DNA of 64,000 nt from Nostoc sp. LEGE 06077 (lineage in GTDB: Bacteria > Cyanobacteriota > Cyanobacteriia > Cyanobacteriales > Nostocaceae), in the NCBI RefSeq assembly GCF_015207705.1, contig NZ_JADEWI010000003.1, forward strand, positions 186,001 through 250,000. The letters are read 5' to 3'. The position numbers were made by a program, and so were the translations under genes. The notes under the pieces were generated by a model. The model was not told the DNA's origin, ran no database searches, and saw only the letters and a program-made list of their open reading frames with translations. Below, in pieces: positions 8,900 through 17,340 of this stretch (position 1 is its first letter; each line of letters begins with the position of its first letter).

Positions 8900-10209
8900 T
8901 GAATGCTGCGATCGCTAGTCCCCGTTGGCGTGATTTAGTTAGCCCCCATACAGGAATTATCCGCGCCATCGATCGATTTACCAAGCCTTATACAGAGTTT
9001 GATTTCCCCGTTTTATGGCAAGCCGAATTAGCAAATTTCCAACTTCGCAAACAGTCGGATGATTTACGGTACGGCGTAGGTAGAGGGATGACTGATGAAC
9101 AAGCTATTTTTGGGGCAGTTGGCGAGGCTGTAGAGCGCTACTGCGGGAGTATTGTTGATTATCGACAACTAATTATTAGTAGTTACGCAGATTTAAATCA
9201 TCCTGCTGTTGCTCCGCCAACTTTTTTCTCCTTTTCAGACAAACAATATTCTGACCAAACTTTTCCCTTTCCCGCTTTTGATCAAGCAACGCAGACTTCA
9301 TGGATAACTGCCCTGTCTCTGAGCAACAACCAACAGGTTTTAGTCCCAGCCTTCATGATTTATTTCGACTGGGATAGCAATGTACCAGGAGATTATATTT
9401 TACCTGTGACTTCCAATGGTATGGCTAGTGGCCCAACTCTGGAGTTTGCGGCTTATAGTGGCTTGTGTGAGTTGATTGAGCGTGATGCTTTCATCATTAC
9501 ATGGTTAAACTGCCTACCTGCACCCCGGATTTATTTCGCACACCGTCCCGGAATTGAGACGGAGATTTTACGCCACTACGCCCGATTTGACATTGAATTA
9601 GTTACCTTCTATTTGACTACAGATATTAAAATCCCGGTTGTCATGGCAATGTTAATTGACCGTTCCGGCAGAAGTCCCGCTGTGACAACTGGTTTAGGAT
9701 GCCATCTGGATGGGTCAACGGCGCTGCGTAAGGCAATTTTTGAAGTTTGTCAAGCCCGCTTTGGTGACATAGAACGTATGTCTCATGGTGCTGGTTCGCA
9801 TCTTCATCAATATGAAGATGTGCAGAATTTAGATGATCACAGCGCTTTTTTCTACAAACCGGCTCGGCTAGAGGAGTTGAAATTCTTATTTGACCATGAC
9901 TATTACGTAACAGTGGAAGATTTACCAATTTACCCGCCTTCAACCGAGGTAGAAAAATTGCAGTCTGTCATGACTAGATTGCATTTCGTGGGTGTTGAAC
10001 CTTATTTAGTGGAAATTACCACCCCTGATGTTGCATCGCTTGGTTTTCGCGTTGTGCGAACTTTGGCTAGTGAATTAGTCCCGATATATTTTGGTCATGG
10101 ACTAGAGCCTTTGGGTAATCGGCGGTTATTCGATGTGCCAGAAAGGTTAGGTTATGCTGGGCGACGTACTGAAGATGACTTAAATCCCTGTCCCCATCCT
10201 ATGGCGTAA
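8899..10209 (+). CDS. YcaO-type cyclodehydratase (SagD-like)
   Basis: A 436-residue YcaO protein that would use ATP to turn core cysteines into thiazolines. Characteristic motifs are GEAVERYCG at about 75-83 and CELIERDAF at about 190-198, both in the ATP-binding site of the family. The C-terminus is PCPHPMA, that is, the PxPxP ending typical of peptide cyclodehydratases rather than of the ribosomal-protein methylthiolation YcaO. The start is GTG at 8899, which overlaps the previous stop codon and has AGGAG at 8886-8890; a longer frame from TTG at 8866 lacks this support. It works with the E1-like protein upstream. Confidence 0.92.
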   Translation: MNAAIASPRWRDLVSPHTGIIRAIDRFTKPYTEFDFPVLWQAELANFQLRKQSDDLRYGVGRGMTDEQAIFGAVGEAVERYCGSIVDYRQLIISSYADLNHPAVAPPTFFSFSDKQYSDQTFPFPAFDQATQTSWITALSLSNNQQVLVPAFMIYFDWDSNVPGDYILPVTSNGMASGPTLEFAAYSGLCELIERDAFIITWLNCLPAPRIYFAHRPGIETEILRHYARFDIELVTFYLTTDIKIPVVMAMLIDRSGRSPAVTTGLGCHLDGSTALRKAIFEVCQARFGDIERMSHGAGSHLHQYEDVQNLDDHSAFFYKPARLEELKFLFDHDYYVTVEDLPIYPPSTEVEKLQSVMTRLHFVGVEPYLVEITTPDVASLGFRVVRTLASELVPIYFGHGLEPLGNRRLFDVPERLGYAGRRTEDDLNPCPHPMA

Positions 10210-10261
10210 CACTATTTTGGATTGGGAATTGTGGCATTGCATAAAACTTAGACAATAAAAG

Positions 10262-10307
10262 CCTGTCCCCTATCCCCTGTCACCTGTCACCTGTCCCCTA
10301 TCCCCTG
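10262..10307. repeat. short tandem heptamer repeats (STRR-like)
   Basis: Degenerate repeats of the 7-mers CCTGTCC, CCTATCC and CCTGTCA fill the gap between the YcaO and SagB-type genes. Heptamer arrays of this kind are typical of heterocystous cyanobacterial intergenic DNA. Confidence 0.8.
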
Positions 10308-10332
10308 CTATAAATATCAGGAAATTAGCAAA

Positions 10333-11064
10333 ATGTATACAGTCAATGAGCCACTGGAGTTAGCGCTGCTCTATCATTTGAATTCTCCAGTACCTAAAAG
10401 TTATGTCAAACGTGTTCCCGCTACAGAAATGCGATATATGCCGGAGGCTCCTTTTTTTGAACTGCCAAAAGCACCACACGATAACTCACTGAGTCAACTT
10501 TTAGAGCGTCGGTCTTCTGGACGATCATTTGCCAATACAACTATGCAACTGATCACATTGGCTCAGTTGCTAGATGCTGGCTGTGGACTGAATGGGCTAC
10601 GTCAAATGGATGGTTACACCTATGAAGCGCGAAACGCACCATCTGCGGGAGGGCTATATCCGTTAGAGGTTTTTGTATCAACGCAAAAGGTGGAAAATTT
10701 AGCGGATGGACTTTATCACTATGAACCGCGCGGTCATGGCTTGCATCAGGTGAATGATGCAGTCCCAAATGATTTTGTCGAACCTTTATTGCAACAAAAT
10801 TATATAGTGAATGCCAATGCTTTGTTTGTGTTTACATCAGTGTTTATGCGATCGCTGTGCAAATATGGTGCGCGTGGCTACCGCTTTGCCCTTTTAGAAG
10901 CTGGCCATCAAGCTGAAAATATCTGTCTGATGGCGGTGCAATTGGGCTTGGGTAGTCTTTGCATCGGTGGATTTTATGATCTGAGCCTCAATAATCTGTT
11001 GGGTATTGATGGTAAACGTCATGCGGCGCTTTACTGTGTTGCTGTGGGGACTGAAAGAAAGTAG
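10333..11064 (+). CDS. SagB-type FMN-dependent dehydrogenase of the TOMM cluster
   Basis: A 243-residue nitroreductase-fold protein that would oxidise thiazolines to thiazoles. FMN-binding motifs are RRSSGRSF at 59-66, SAGGLYPLE at 104-112 and GLGSLCIGG at about 205-213. The KYGARGYRF segment at 177-185 holds the Lys-Tyr pair that I remember as catalytic in azoline dehydrogenases. At 243 residues it lacks the long N-terminal extension of some SagB proteins. It follows the YcaO gene after 123 bases of heptamer repeats on the same strand, and is convergent with the LysR gene. An AGGAAA sequence lies near 10319-10324 before the ATG. Confidence 0.9.
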   Translation: MYTVNEPLELALLYHLNSPVPKSYVKRVPATEMRYMPEAPFFELPKAPHDNSLSQLLERRSSGRSFANTTMQLITLAQLLDAGCGLNGLRQMDGYTYEARNAPSAGGLYPLEVFVSTQKVENLADGLYHYEPRGHGLHQVNDAVPNDFVEPLLQQNYIVNANALFVFTSVFMRSLCKYGARGYRFALLEAGHQAENICLMAVQLGLGSLCIGGFYDLSLNNLLGIDGKRHAALYCVAVGTERK

Positions 11065-11087
11065 AGAATTAAGGTTTTATTTTTATC

Positions 11088-12053
11088 TTAATTTAGAGAT
11101 TTTTCGGGAAAATTTATGTTTGTGTAGGATGCAATCAAGGTTTGTTCAAAGACTTTTGCTAGAGCAGTTTGAAAGCGTTGACGATGCTTGAGTTTAAAAA
11201 ATGGTCTAACTATTTCTAAATCTTTACTGCAATCTGCTTGGTGAGTGCAAACTCGAATTGCTCGTAAAGTTCCTAACTGAATTTCTTTTTTTACCATTAA
11301 CTCAGAAATTCCTGTTGCACCTACACCACTTTCAACAGCGGCTTTGGCCATTTCGCCACTATTAAAGACTAAAATTACATTGAGTTGACTAATATTCATA
11401 CCCCAATTTTTTAGGGCTTCTTCAAATCTTTGCTGGGTTCCAGAACCTGGTTCTCGCATCACCCAAGAAGTTTGAGTTAGTTCTTCCACAGTAATTTCTC
11501 CAAGTTCAAACCAAGGGTGAGTTTTACCAACAACTATTTGTAAGCGATCGCTGCCAATGATTTCTTGCTCTAAAGTAGTCTGTAGAGATGGTTTAACATC
11601 ACCTTCGACTAAACCTAAATCAAATTGCCCCATTGCGGTTCCTTCACAAATTGTTTCGGCATTGGCCAAAGTACAATCAACGGAAATCTGTGGATATTTA
11701 CTTTTAAACTCACTAATTTTACTTGGTAGCCAATAGTTACCAATGGTTAAACTTGAGCCTAATTTTAATTCGCCCCGTTGCAGATTGTTCAATTCTCTTA
11801 ATCCCCGTTCTGTTAACGTCACTTGATCGAGGATTTTCTGTGCTTCTACTTGTAATAACTTACCAGCTTCGGCAATCTCAATGTGGCGACCAATCCGATG
11901 AAACAGTTTGACTCCGTATTCTTGCTCTAAGTTATGAATTGCTGCACTCACGGCTGGCTGAGTAATATAAAGCTCTTCAGCTGCACGCGTAAAGTGTAGA
12001 TGTTCTGCTACAGCGAGAAAGATTCTTAGCTGCTCCAGCGTCATCCCTGCCAT
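11088..12053 (-). CDS. LysR-family transcriptional regulator
   Basis: A LysR-type regulator of about 321 residues. The winged helix-turn-helix occupies about residues 1-62, with the family sequence RAAEELYITQPAVS in the recognition helix region, followed by the linker helix. The effector-binding periplasmic-protein-like domain covers about 90-300 and has the WVMREPGSGT segment typical of the CysR/CbbR branch. The effector is unknown. I take the ATG at 12053 (MAGMTLEQL); a TTG at 12059 and an ATG at 12044 are alternatives. The gene faces away from the DUF202 gene at 12382, its likely target or autoregulation partner, and is convergent with the TOMM cluster. Confidence 0.92.
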   Translation of the reverse strand: MAGMTLEQLRIFLAVAEHLHFTRAAEELYITQPAVSAAIHNLEQEYGVKLFHRIGRHIEIAEAGKLLQVEAQKILDQVTLTERGLRELNNLQRGELKLGSSLTIGNYWLPSKISEFKSKYPQISVDCTLANAETICEGTAMGQFDLGLVEGDVKPSLQTTLEQEIIGSDRLQIVVGKTHPWFELGEITVEELTQTSWVMREPGSGTQQRFEEALKNWGMNISQLNVILVFNSGEMAKAAVESGVGATGISELMVKKEIQLGTLRAIRVCTHQADCSKDLEIVRPFFKLKHRQRFQTALAKVFEQTLIASYTNINFPEKSLN

Positions 12054-12059
12054 ACTCAA

Positions 12060-12372
12060 CTATTCCTCAAAACCTGGATGTCAAAATTTAATCACTTATA
12101 TTTATAATTTTGACAAATAAAAACATTTGATTCTATTGATTAGATGACATACAGTAAAAAGTAAGAATAATAAATACACACGTTATGAATGTGTCTACTC
12201 AAATATGCAAAAAATTCAGTTAAGCGATCGCCATTGTATAAATGAATTACCAAAATTGTAAAATCAGCAAAATTCAGCACAATGCTGCGAAAATCGCTAA
12301 TTTTAGCTAATTTACTGCACTAATATTATTATTCAGACTTGTGTTATTACCATATCTGCATTAAAATAAATT
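12060..12372. promoter_or_regulatory. divergent promoter region of lysR and DUF202 gene
   Basis: 313 AT-rich bases with one HIP1-like site near 12225. LysR regulators usually bind such divergent spacers at T-N11-A motifs, but I could not single out one site with confidence. Confidence 0.4.
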
Positions 12373-12381
12373 TTGGCAAAA

Positions 12382-12939
12382 ATGTCCCAGCAAATTAAAT
12401 ATATTTTTCAAGTGCGATCGCGGCACAAGTGGCAAATTATCTGGAAAGAAATTTGCTATTACTTCAGCATTTTTTGGAGGGGAGCCTCTTGGGGTTTAAG
12501 GGTGTTATTGATGCAATTAGAGTCTAAACCAGCAGAAGAAAACAAACAACAGAAGAAGCTAGGAAGGCTAAATCCATCACGAATCAGGGATCATTTAGCC
12601 AATGAACGTACTTATCTGGCTTGGATGCGAACGGCGATCGCACTTTTGGGTTTTGGTGTCGTTATCGTCCGTCTGCGAGCTTTTCAAGTCCCGCTGTTAC
12701 CAACTCCTGGTAATGGTTGGAAGTTAGGTTTAGTATTTTCACTAGTTGGGTTAGTAACGGTATGGTTATCAACAGCACATTATTTTGCAGTGCGTCGTGA
12801 TATTGAAGACGATAATTATGAACCTACAGACCGCTGGGTAATTTTATTTAGTCTGGCAATTATGATTCTCGGCTCTGGAGTAGTTTATTATGTGTTCACT
12901 ACTCCCCTGAGTCCTTTGAGTCCGGTGATTCCAGATTAA
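12382..12939 (+). CDS. DUF202 (YidH-like) membrane protein
   Basis: The conserved part begins near 12569 with the DUF202 hallmark RDHLANERTYLAWMRTAIAL, followed by three membrane helices and a short C-terminal tail. The function of the family is not established; it includes E. coli YidH and domains of vacuolar transporter chaperone proteins. The start is uncertain: ATG at 12382 gives 185 residues with an aromatic-rich N-terminal extension, TTG at 12373 gives 188, and ATG at 12511, with a GGAGGGG-like sequence upstream near 12476-12483, gives 142, closer to the usual family length. It diverges from the LysR gene. Confidence 0.8.
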   Translation: MSQQIKYIFQVRSRHKWQIIWKEICYYFSIFWRGASWGLRVLLMQLESKPAEENKQQKKLGRLNPSRIRDHLANERTYLAWMRTAIALLGFGVVIVRLRAFQVPLLPTPGNGWKLGLVFSLVGLVTVWLSTAHYFAVRRDIEDDNYEPTDRWVILFSLAIMILGSGVVYYVFTTPLSPLSPVIPD

Positions 12940-13101
12940 TTGATATTTTCTATAGGACTTAGAAAGGTTTGGGACAGGGTGTAGATGTTAAAATCCCTTA
13001 CACCCTTATACCCCAATACGATTCAGATAAGCTTTTTGTCTTTTACTGTTCCCCGTTCCCTTATCTCCACGACTCACCTTTGTACGTAAGTCCTAGTTTT
13101 G

Positions 13102-16100
13102 TTATTTATGGGGAAGTTCGAGGACAAATTCTGTCCCCTCACCCAGAATGGAGTTGCAGGTTAATTTTCCACTGTGGGTTTCTTCAATAATTTGACGAGC
13201 GATCGCTAGTCCTAAACCTGTACCTTTTCCTACGGCTTTTGTCGTGAATAAATGGTCAAATATTTTCTGTTTAACTTGGTCACTCATACCCTTACCATTG
13301 TCAGCAATAGAGATTTTTACTTGCTGATATTCTAGGAAAGTTGTAATTTTAATTTGATTGGGATTTGCCTCGATTTCGACAAATTTACGCCCAGTATTTG
13401 ATTCATCTAAGGCATCAATAGCATTAGCCAGAATATTCATAAATACTTGATTTAATTGTCCAGGAAAGCATTCAATTTTTGGCAAATCACCGTAATCAGT
13501 AATTACGACAATCGCTGGACGTTGATTGTTGGCTTTGAGACGATGTTTGAGAATTAAAATTGTACTATCGATACCTTCATGAATATTGAAAGGTACTTTG
13601 CAATTTTGATCAGCACGGGAGAAAGTACGTAAACTAGTGCTGATATTTTTTAAGCGATCGCCAGCTAAAATCATGGCAGCAATCATCTGTGGCAAGTCTT
13701 CTAATGTATATTCCAAGTCTATTTCTTCGGCATGGCGGATGATAGTTGGATTAGAATTATTTGAGCTTGCTTGATACAACCGTAAATGGTGAATAATATC
13801 TGCCAAAATAGGTTTAGCTTGTTCCAGACTAGCAGAAATAAAACCGAGAGGATTATTCATTTCGTGAGCCACACCAGCAACCAGATTCCCCAATGCAGAC
13901 ATCTTTTCATTTTGGACTAATTGCAGTTGAGTTTGCTGGAGATGTTGGAGTGTTTGTTCGAGTTGGGTAGCTTGCTTTTGAGTTTTGATTAATAAATCTG
14001 TTTGTTTGAGGGCAACTCCCATTTGTGCGCCAACTTGCTGGGCAAATTGGATCTCAAAAGGTTGCCAATGACGAGGGCGATCGCATTGATGAATGCAGAG
14101 TAAACCCCAAAGTTCATCATCTTGCATAATTGGGACTACCAGCGATGCTCTCACCTGAAATTGCGCTAAAATTACGCGATGACAATCTATAACGGCATCT
14201 GTATTGATATCATCAATGGCGCAAATCCGTCCTTGTTTATACAAGGTTGCAAAATTTTCCCCAAAGCAATGATCTTGAACTTTCACCGCTAAAGCAGAAG
14301 TAAACTGCGGTAAGACATCCTCAGCGATAAATTCACCATATTCATAATTCACATCTAGATGAAACTGATAAATTCCCACACGATCAGCAGAGAGAATTTG
14401 CCGAATATTTTGGGTAACTACGCTAAAAATTGCCTCTAAGTCTAAAGATTGTCGAATTTGCGTAACGACTTGAAATAAAGTTTTTTGCTGTTGGAGAGAT
14501 TGTTGTAACTGTTGGGCTTTGGCTTGGGATTCTCGATATAGACGGGCATTTTCTAGCGAGATAGCAGCTTGGGCTGATAACATTTGAATAATTTCTAGGC
14601 GATCGCTATTAAATACTCCACTTGTGAGTTGATTTTCTAGGTAGAGAATCCCGACTAAATACCCTTGTTGAATAATTGGTGTACATAATACACTCTTCGG
14701 TTGATGATTTAGCATATATTCCCCAATTATGCCAGGAATATCTGTTTGGCAATTGTCGATGATAATTGTTTGTTGAGTATGTTTTACATAATTGATGATT
14801 TTTTTGGGAATATCCTGGCAAGTCTCTATTAGTTGTGGGTTAATTGTTGTTTCTATTTCACCTTGAGAACTTACTTGATGATTGATTAAAGTAATTGCTT
14901 TGACTTGCCAATTACCCCGTTCTTCAGGAAGAATTAATGCAGCTTTTTTCGCCCCAGAGTTTTCTAAAATAATTTGAGTTAAGCTGGCAACAAGTTGTTC
15001 TAATTCAATAGTACTAGAAATCGTTTGAGCAGCTTTGAGGACGGAAGAAAAATTGATTACATCAGTAATATTTGTGCTATTAGTAGTGGATGTTTGAGCA
15101 ATTGTCGCAATAGTTTCTAATGGGTTGAAGTTAAATCGTTGCTGTTGTTGGATAGGTTTGAGTAGTTGAGGAAAGCATTTTTCTAAATCATCAGTTTTAG
15201 CTTTTGCACCCCATCGAGCATAGCAGTAGTATGCTTCTTGCATATATCCTTGGGCAGCTTTTTCTTTATCCAACTTTAAATAAAATTTAGCTAAAAGCTC
15301 ATTAGCCAGTGCTTCTTCGCGCATATAGCCATTTTTTCTGGCTCCTGTAATAGCACGATCATAACTTTCAATGGCTTCCCATTGACTACCCAGTAACTGA
15401 TGACATTCTGCTGCTACTAATTCAAACTTGTGCAGATAATTCATCGGCGCTTTGTCTGCCCAATTTCGCATTTTTTGCTGATTTTCAGCTATTTTCTGCA
15501 TGAGTTCATTTAGTTCAATCTGTGGAGTTTCTTGATACGCAGCTATGCGTGACAGAGAATCATAAAAATAAAATATTGGAATATACGGAAAACCAACGGC
15601 CCCATCTACATATTGTTCACTCAAAGCCGCATCAGCAATTGCTTGTTGGTAATTTCCAAAAAGATAATTTAAGCATAATTTATGAAAATGAAGGTAAAAT
15701 ATGCCCAAGCGATCGTTCGAGTCTAAATACTTGGGCAACATTATTTGTTCATCAAAAAAATCTCCTTGTAAGTATGAAGATGAGCTTCTACCTGCTTGAC
15801 AGTCGTGTATTGCCTGTTGCAACATTTGAAAATAATAAACCGAAGTCATTTGCTTCAGTTGATAGATAGAATTATGCAAAGCTAATACTTCTTTTTCTAG
15901 GTCTGATAATTCCTTTTCTATCCCAGCAAAGTAGGCAAATGCACAATACATAACTGATGAATATCCGGCAAATTGAAAATCACCAGTCTCCAACCCAATA
16001 GTATAAGCTTCTCGCAGCGGGATTAAAGTTGTACTCAGTCCATCTTGCCAATGTTTAATAAAGCCATAAACAAGTGAATTAACTTTACATTGCAGTTCCT

Positions 16101-17340
16101 TAGCATTCTGCTTGTGTAATAACTCTAAAGCAAGTTGCCCAAATTTATAACCATTTTCAATATCTCCCATACCTCCAGAAAGAATTGAAGCATAACAAGC
16201 ATAACTATGGCTGGAAATAGAATTATTTCCATATTTTATTGATAAATTCACCTCTTTAAATGTTAGCAAGACAAAGAGTATGGGAGATGCAAGATAGGCT
16301 GCTGGTAAGATACTAGATATTAGCCTTATGATTGCTAATTGGATTGGATCAGTCATCAATGGTAAGTTGATGAGTTCAGCTATTTCTTGCCCTTGATAAG
16401 CTAATTGCGTCTCTTGTAATGCTGCACCAATATCGTTGGGAGTTGGGTTTTCGGGAAATTCTATACCCAAGGACTTGAGAATTTGCAGTCCCATATTCAT
16501 CGCTGCTAATAATTGGTTTTGAGCAGCTAAAGCTTGGCTTTTAACTTCATAAACCTTGATTTTATCGAGGATTGTCTTGGCTTGTTGCAGTAAAATTTCT
16601 GTTAATCTTTCCATTTCTGCAAAATCGCCACTGAGATAGGCTGCTTCTATAGCTGTTTCATATACTTTTAAAGTCAAGTCATATTGATTTTGCCAACTAT
16701 TTTTATCTAAAAGTTGTAGACTGACTGTGCAGTATTCCCACGCTGCACTATATGCTGTTGATCCTTTAGCTTTCTTGGCTGCATAAAGATTTAACTGTGC
16801 TAATTCATCTTGTTCATCGGCTGTAGTGAGTAATTTTATGCCTCTATTAAGTTGATTAACAATGGTAAATATTTTTTCTTCTTGTTGATTTTTGGGAGTA
16901 TTGGTTAACAACAATTTTCCGATATACAAATGGGTAGATTGTTTATCTTCTTCAGGAATCAAAGAATAGGCGGCTTGTTGAATGCGATCGTGCAGAAATT
17001 TATAGAAAACAATTTCTGAATTTTCTGAAGTAATAGTTTGATTCTCGAACCCAACAAAAAACTTATAAACATAACTTTGGGGTAGAATTAAACCTGCTTT
17101 TAAAGCACTCCATAAACAAGTTGCTGTTTCTGATGTGGATTTTTGCGAAACAATAGCTAATGTTTCTAAATCAAATTGATTACCAATACAGGCAGCTAAT
17201 TTTATAATATCTTGCGTTGATTCTGGCAATTTCTGTAATTGTAATGCCATAAATTCAACTACATTATCTGTGAGCGATCGCTGATTTATTTCTGCTATGT
17301 CACATTCCCAGTGTCCTTGGTCATAATTAAACTCAATCAA
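13102..17340 (-). CDS. C-terminal part of split multidomain kinase: TPR-like, two GAF, histidine kinase
   Basis: 1412 residues that continue the protein encoded at 17337-19058 in another frame. Order: rest of the AAA/NB-ARC-like region, a long alpha-helical TPR-like region to about residue 740, two GAF domains (about 770-935 and 960-1110), a coiled coil, then HisKA with the phospho-acceptor motif VAHEMNNPLGFI and a HATPase with the N box (NAIDAL), DNGKGM and GKGTGLGLAIA. No receiver domain follows. Only a TTG at 17340, overlapping the upstream TGA, could start it independently. The open frame continues upstream of 17340 and encodes the residues missing from the first part, so this is most likely a broken 3' half. 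Confidence 0.9.
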   Translation of the reverse strand: MIEFNYDQGHWECDIAEINQRSLTDNVVEFMALQLQKLPESTQDIIKLAACIGNQFDLETLAIVSQKSTSETATCLWSALKAGLILPQSYVYKFFVGFENQTITSENSEIVFYKFLHDRIQQAAYSLIPEEDKQSTHLYIGKLLLTNTPKNQQEEKIFTIVNQLNRGIKLLTTADEQDELAQLNLYAAKKAKGSTAYSAAWEYCTVSLQLLDKNSWQNQYDLTLKVYETAIEAAYLSGDFAEMERLTEILLQQAKTILDKIKVYEVKSQALAAQNQLLAAMNMGLQILKSLGIEFPENPTPNDIGAALQETQLAYQGQEIAELINLPLMTDPIQLAIIRLISSILPAAYLASPILFVLLTFKEVNLSIKYGNNSISSHSYACYASILSGGMGDIENGYKFGQLALELLHKQNAKELQCKVNSLVYGFIKHWQDGLSTTLIPLREAYTIGLETGDFQFAGYSSVMYCAFAYFAGIEKELSDLEKEVLALHNSIYQLKQMTSVYYFQMLQQAIHDCQAGRSSSSYLQGDFFDEQIMLPKYLDSNDRLGIFYLHFHKLCLNYLFGNYQQAIADAALSEQYVDGAVGFPYIPIFYFYDSLSRIAAYQETPQIELNELMQKIAENQQKMRNWADKAPMNYLHKFELVAAECHQLLGSQWEAIESYDRAITGARKNGYMREEALANELLAKFYLKLDKEKAAQGYMQEAYYCYARWGAKAKTDDLEKCFPQLLKPIQQQQRFNFNPLETIATIAQTSTTNSTNITDVINFSSVLKAAQTISSTIELEQLVASLTQIILENSGAKKAALILPEERGNWQVKAITLINHQVSSQGEIETTINPQLIETCQDIPKKIINYVKHTQQTIIIDNCQTDIPGIIGEYMLNHQPKSVLCTPIIQQGYLVGILYLENQLTSGVFNSDRLEIIQMLSAQAAISLENARLYRESQAKAQQLQQSLQQQKTLFQVVTQIRQSLDLEAIFSVVTQNIRQILSADRVGIYQFHLDVNYEYGEFIAEDVLPQFTSALAVKVQDHCFGENFATLYKQGRICAIDDINTDAVIDCHRVILAQFQVRASLVVPIMQDDELWGLLCIHQCDRPRHWQPFEIQFAQQVGAQMGVALKQTDLLIKTQKQATQLEQTLQHLQQTQLQLVQNEKMSALGNLVAGVAHEMNNPLGFISASLEQAKPILADIIHHLRLYQASSNNSNPTIIRHAEEIDLEYTLEDLPQMIAAMILAGDRLKNISTSLRTFSRADQNCKVPFNIHEGIDSTILILKHRLKANNQRPAIVVITDYGDLPKIECFPGQLNQVFMNILANAIDALDESNTGRKFVEIEANPNQIKITTFLEYQQVKISIADNGKGMSDQVKQKIFDHLFTTKAVGKGTGLGLAIARQIIEETHSGKLTCNSILGEGTEFVLELPHK

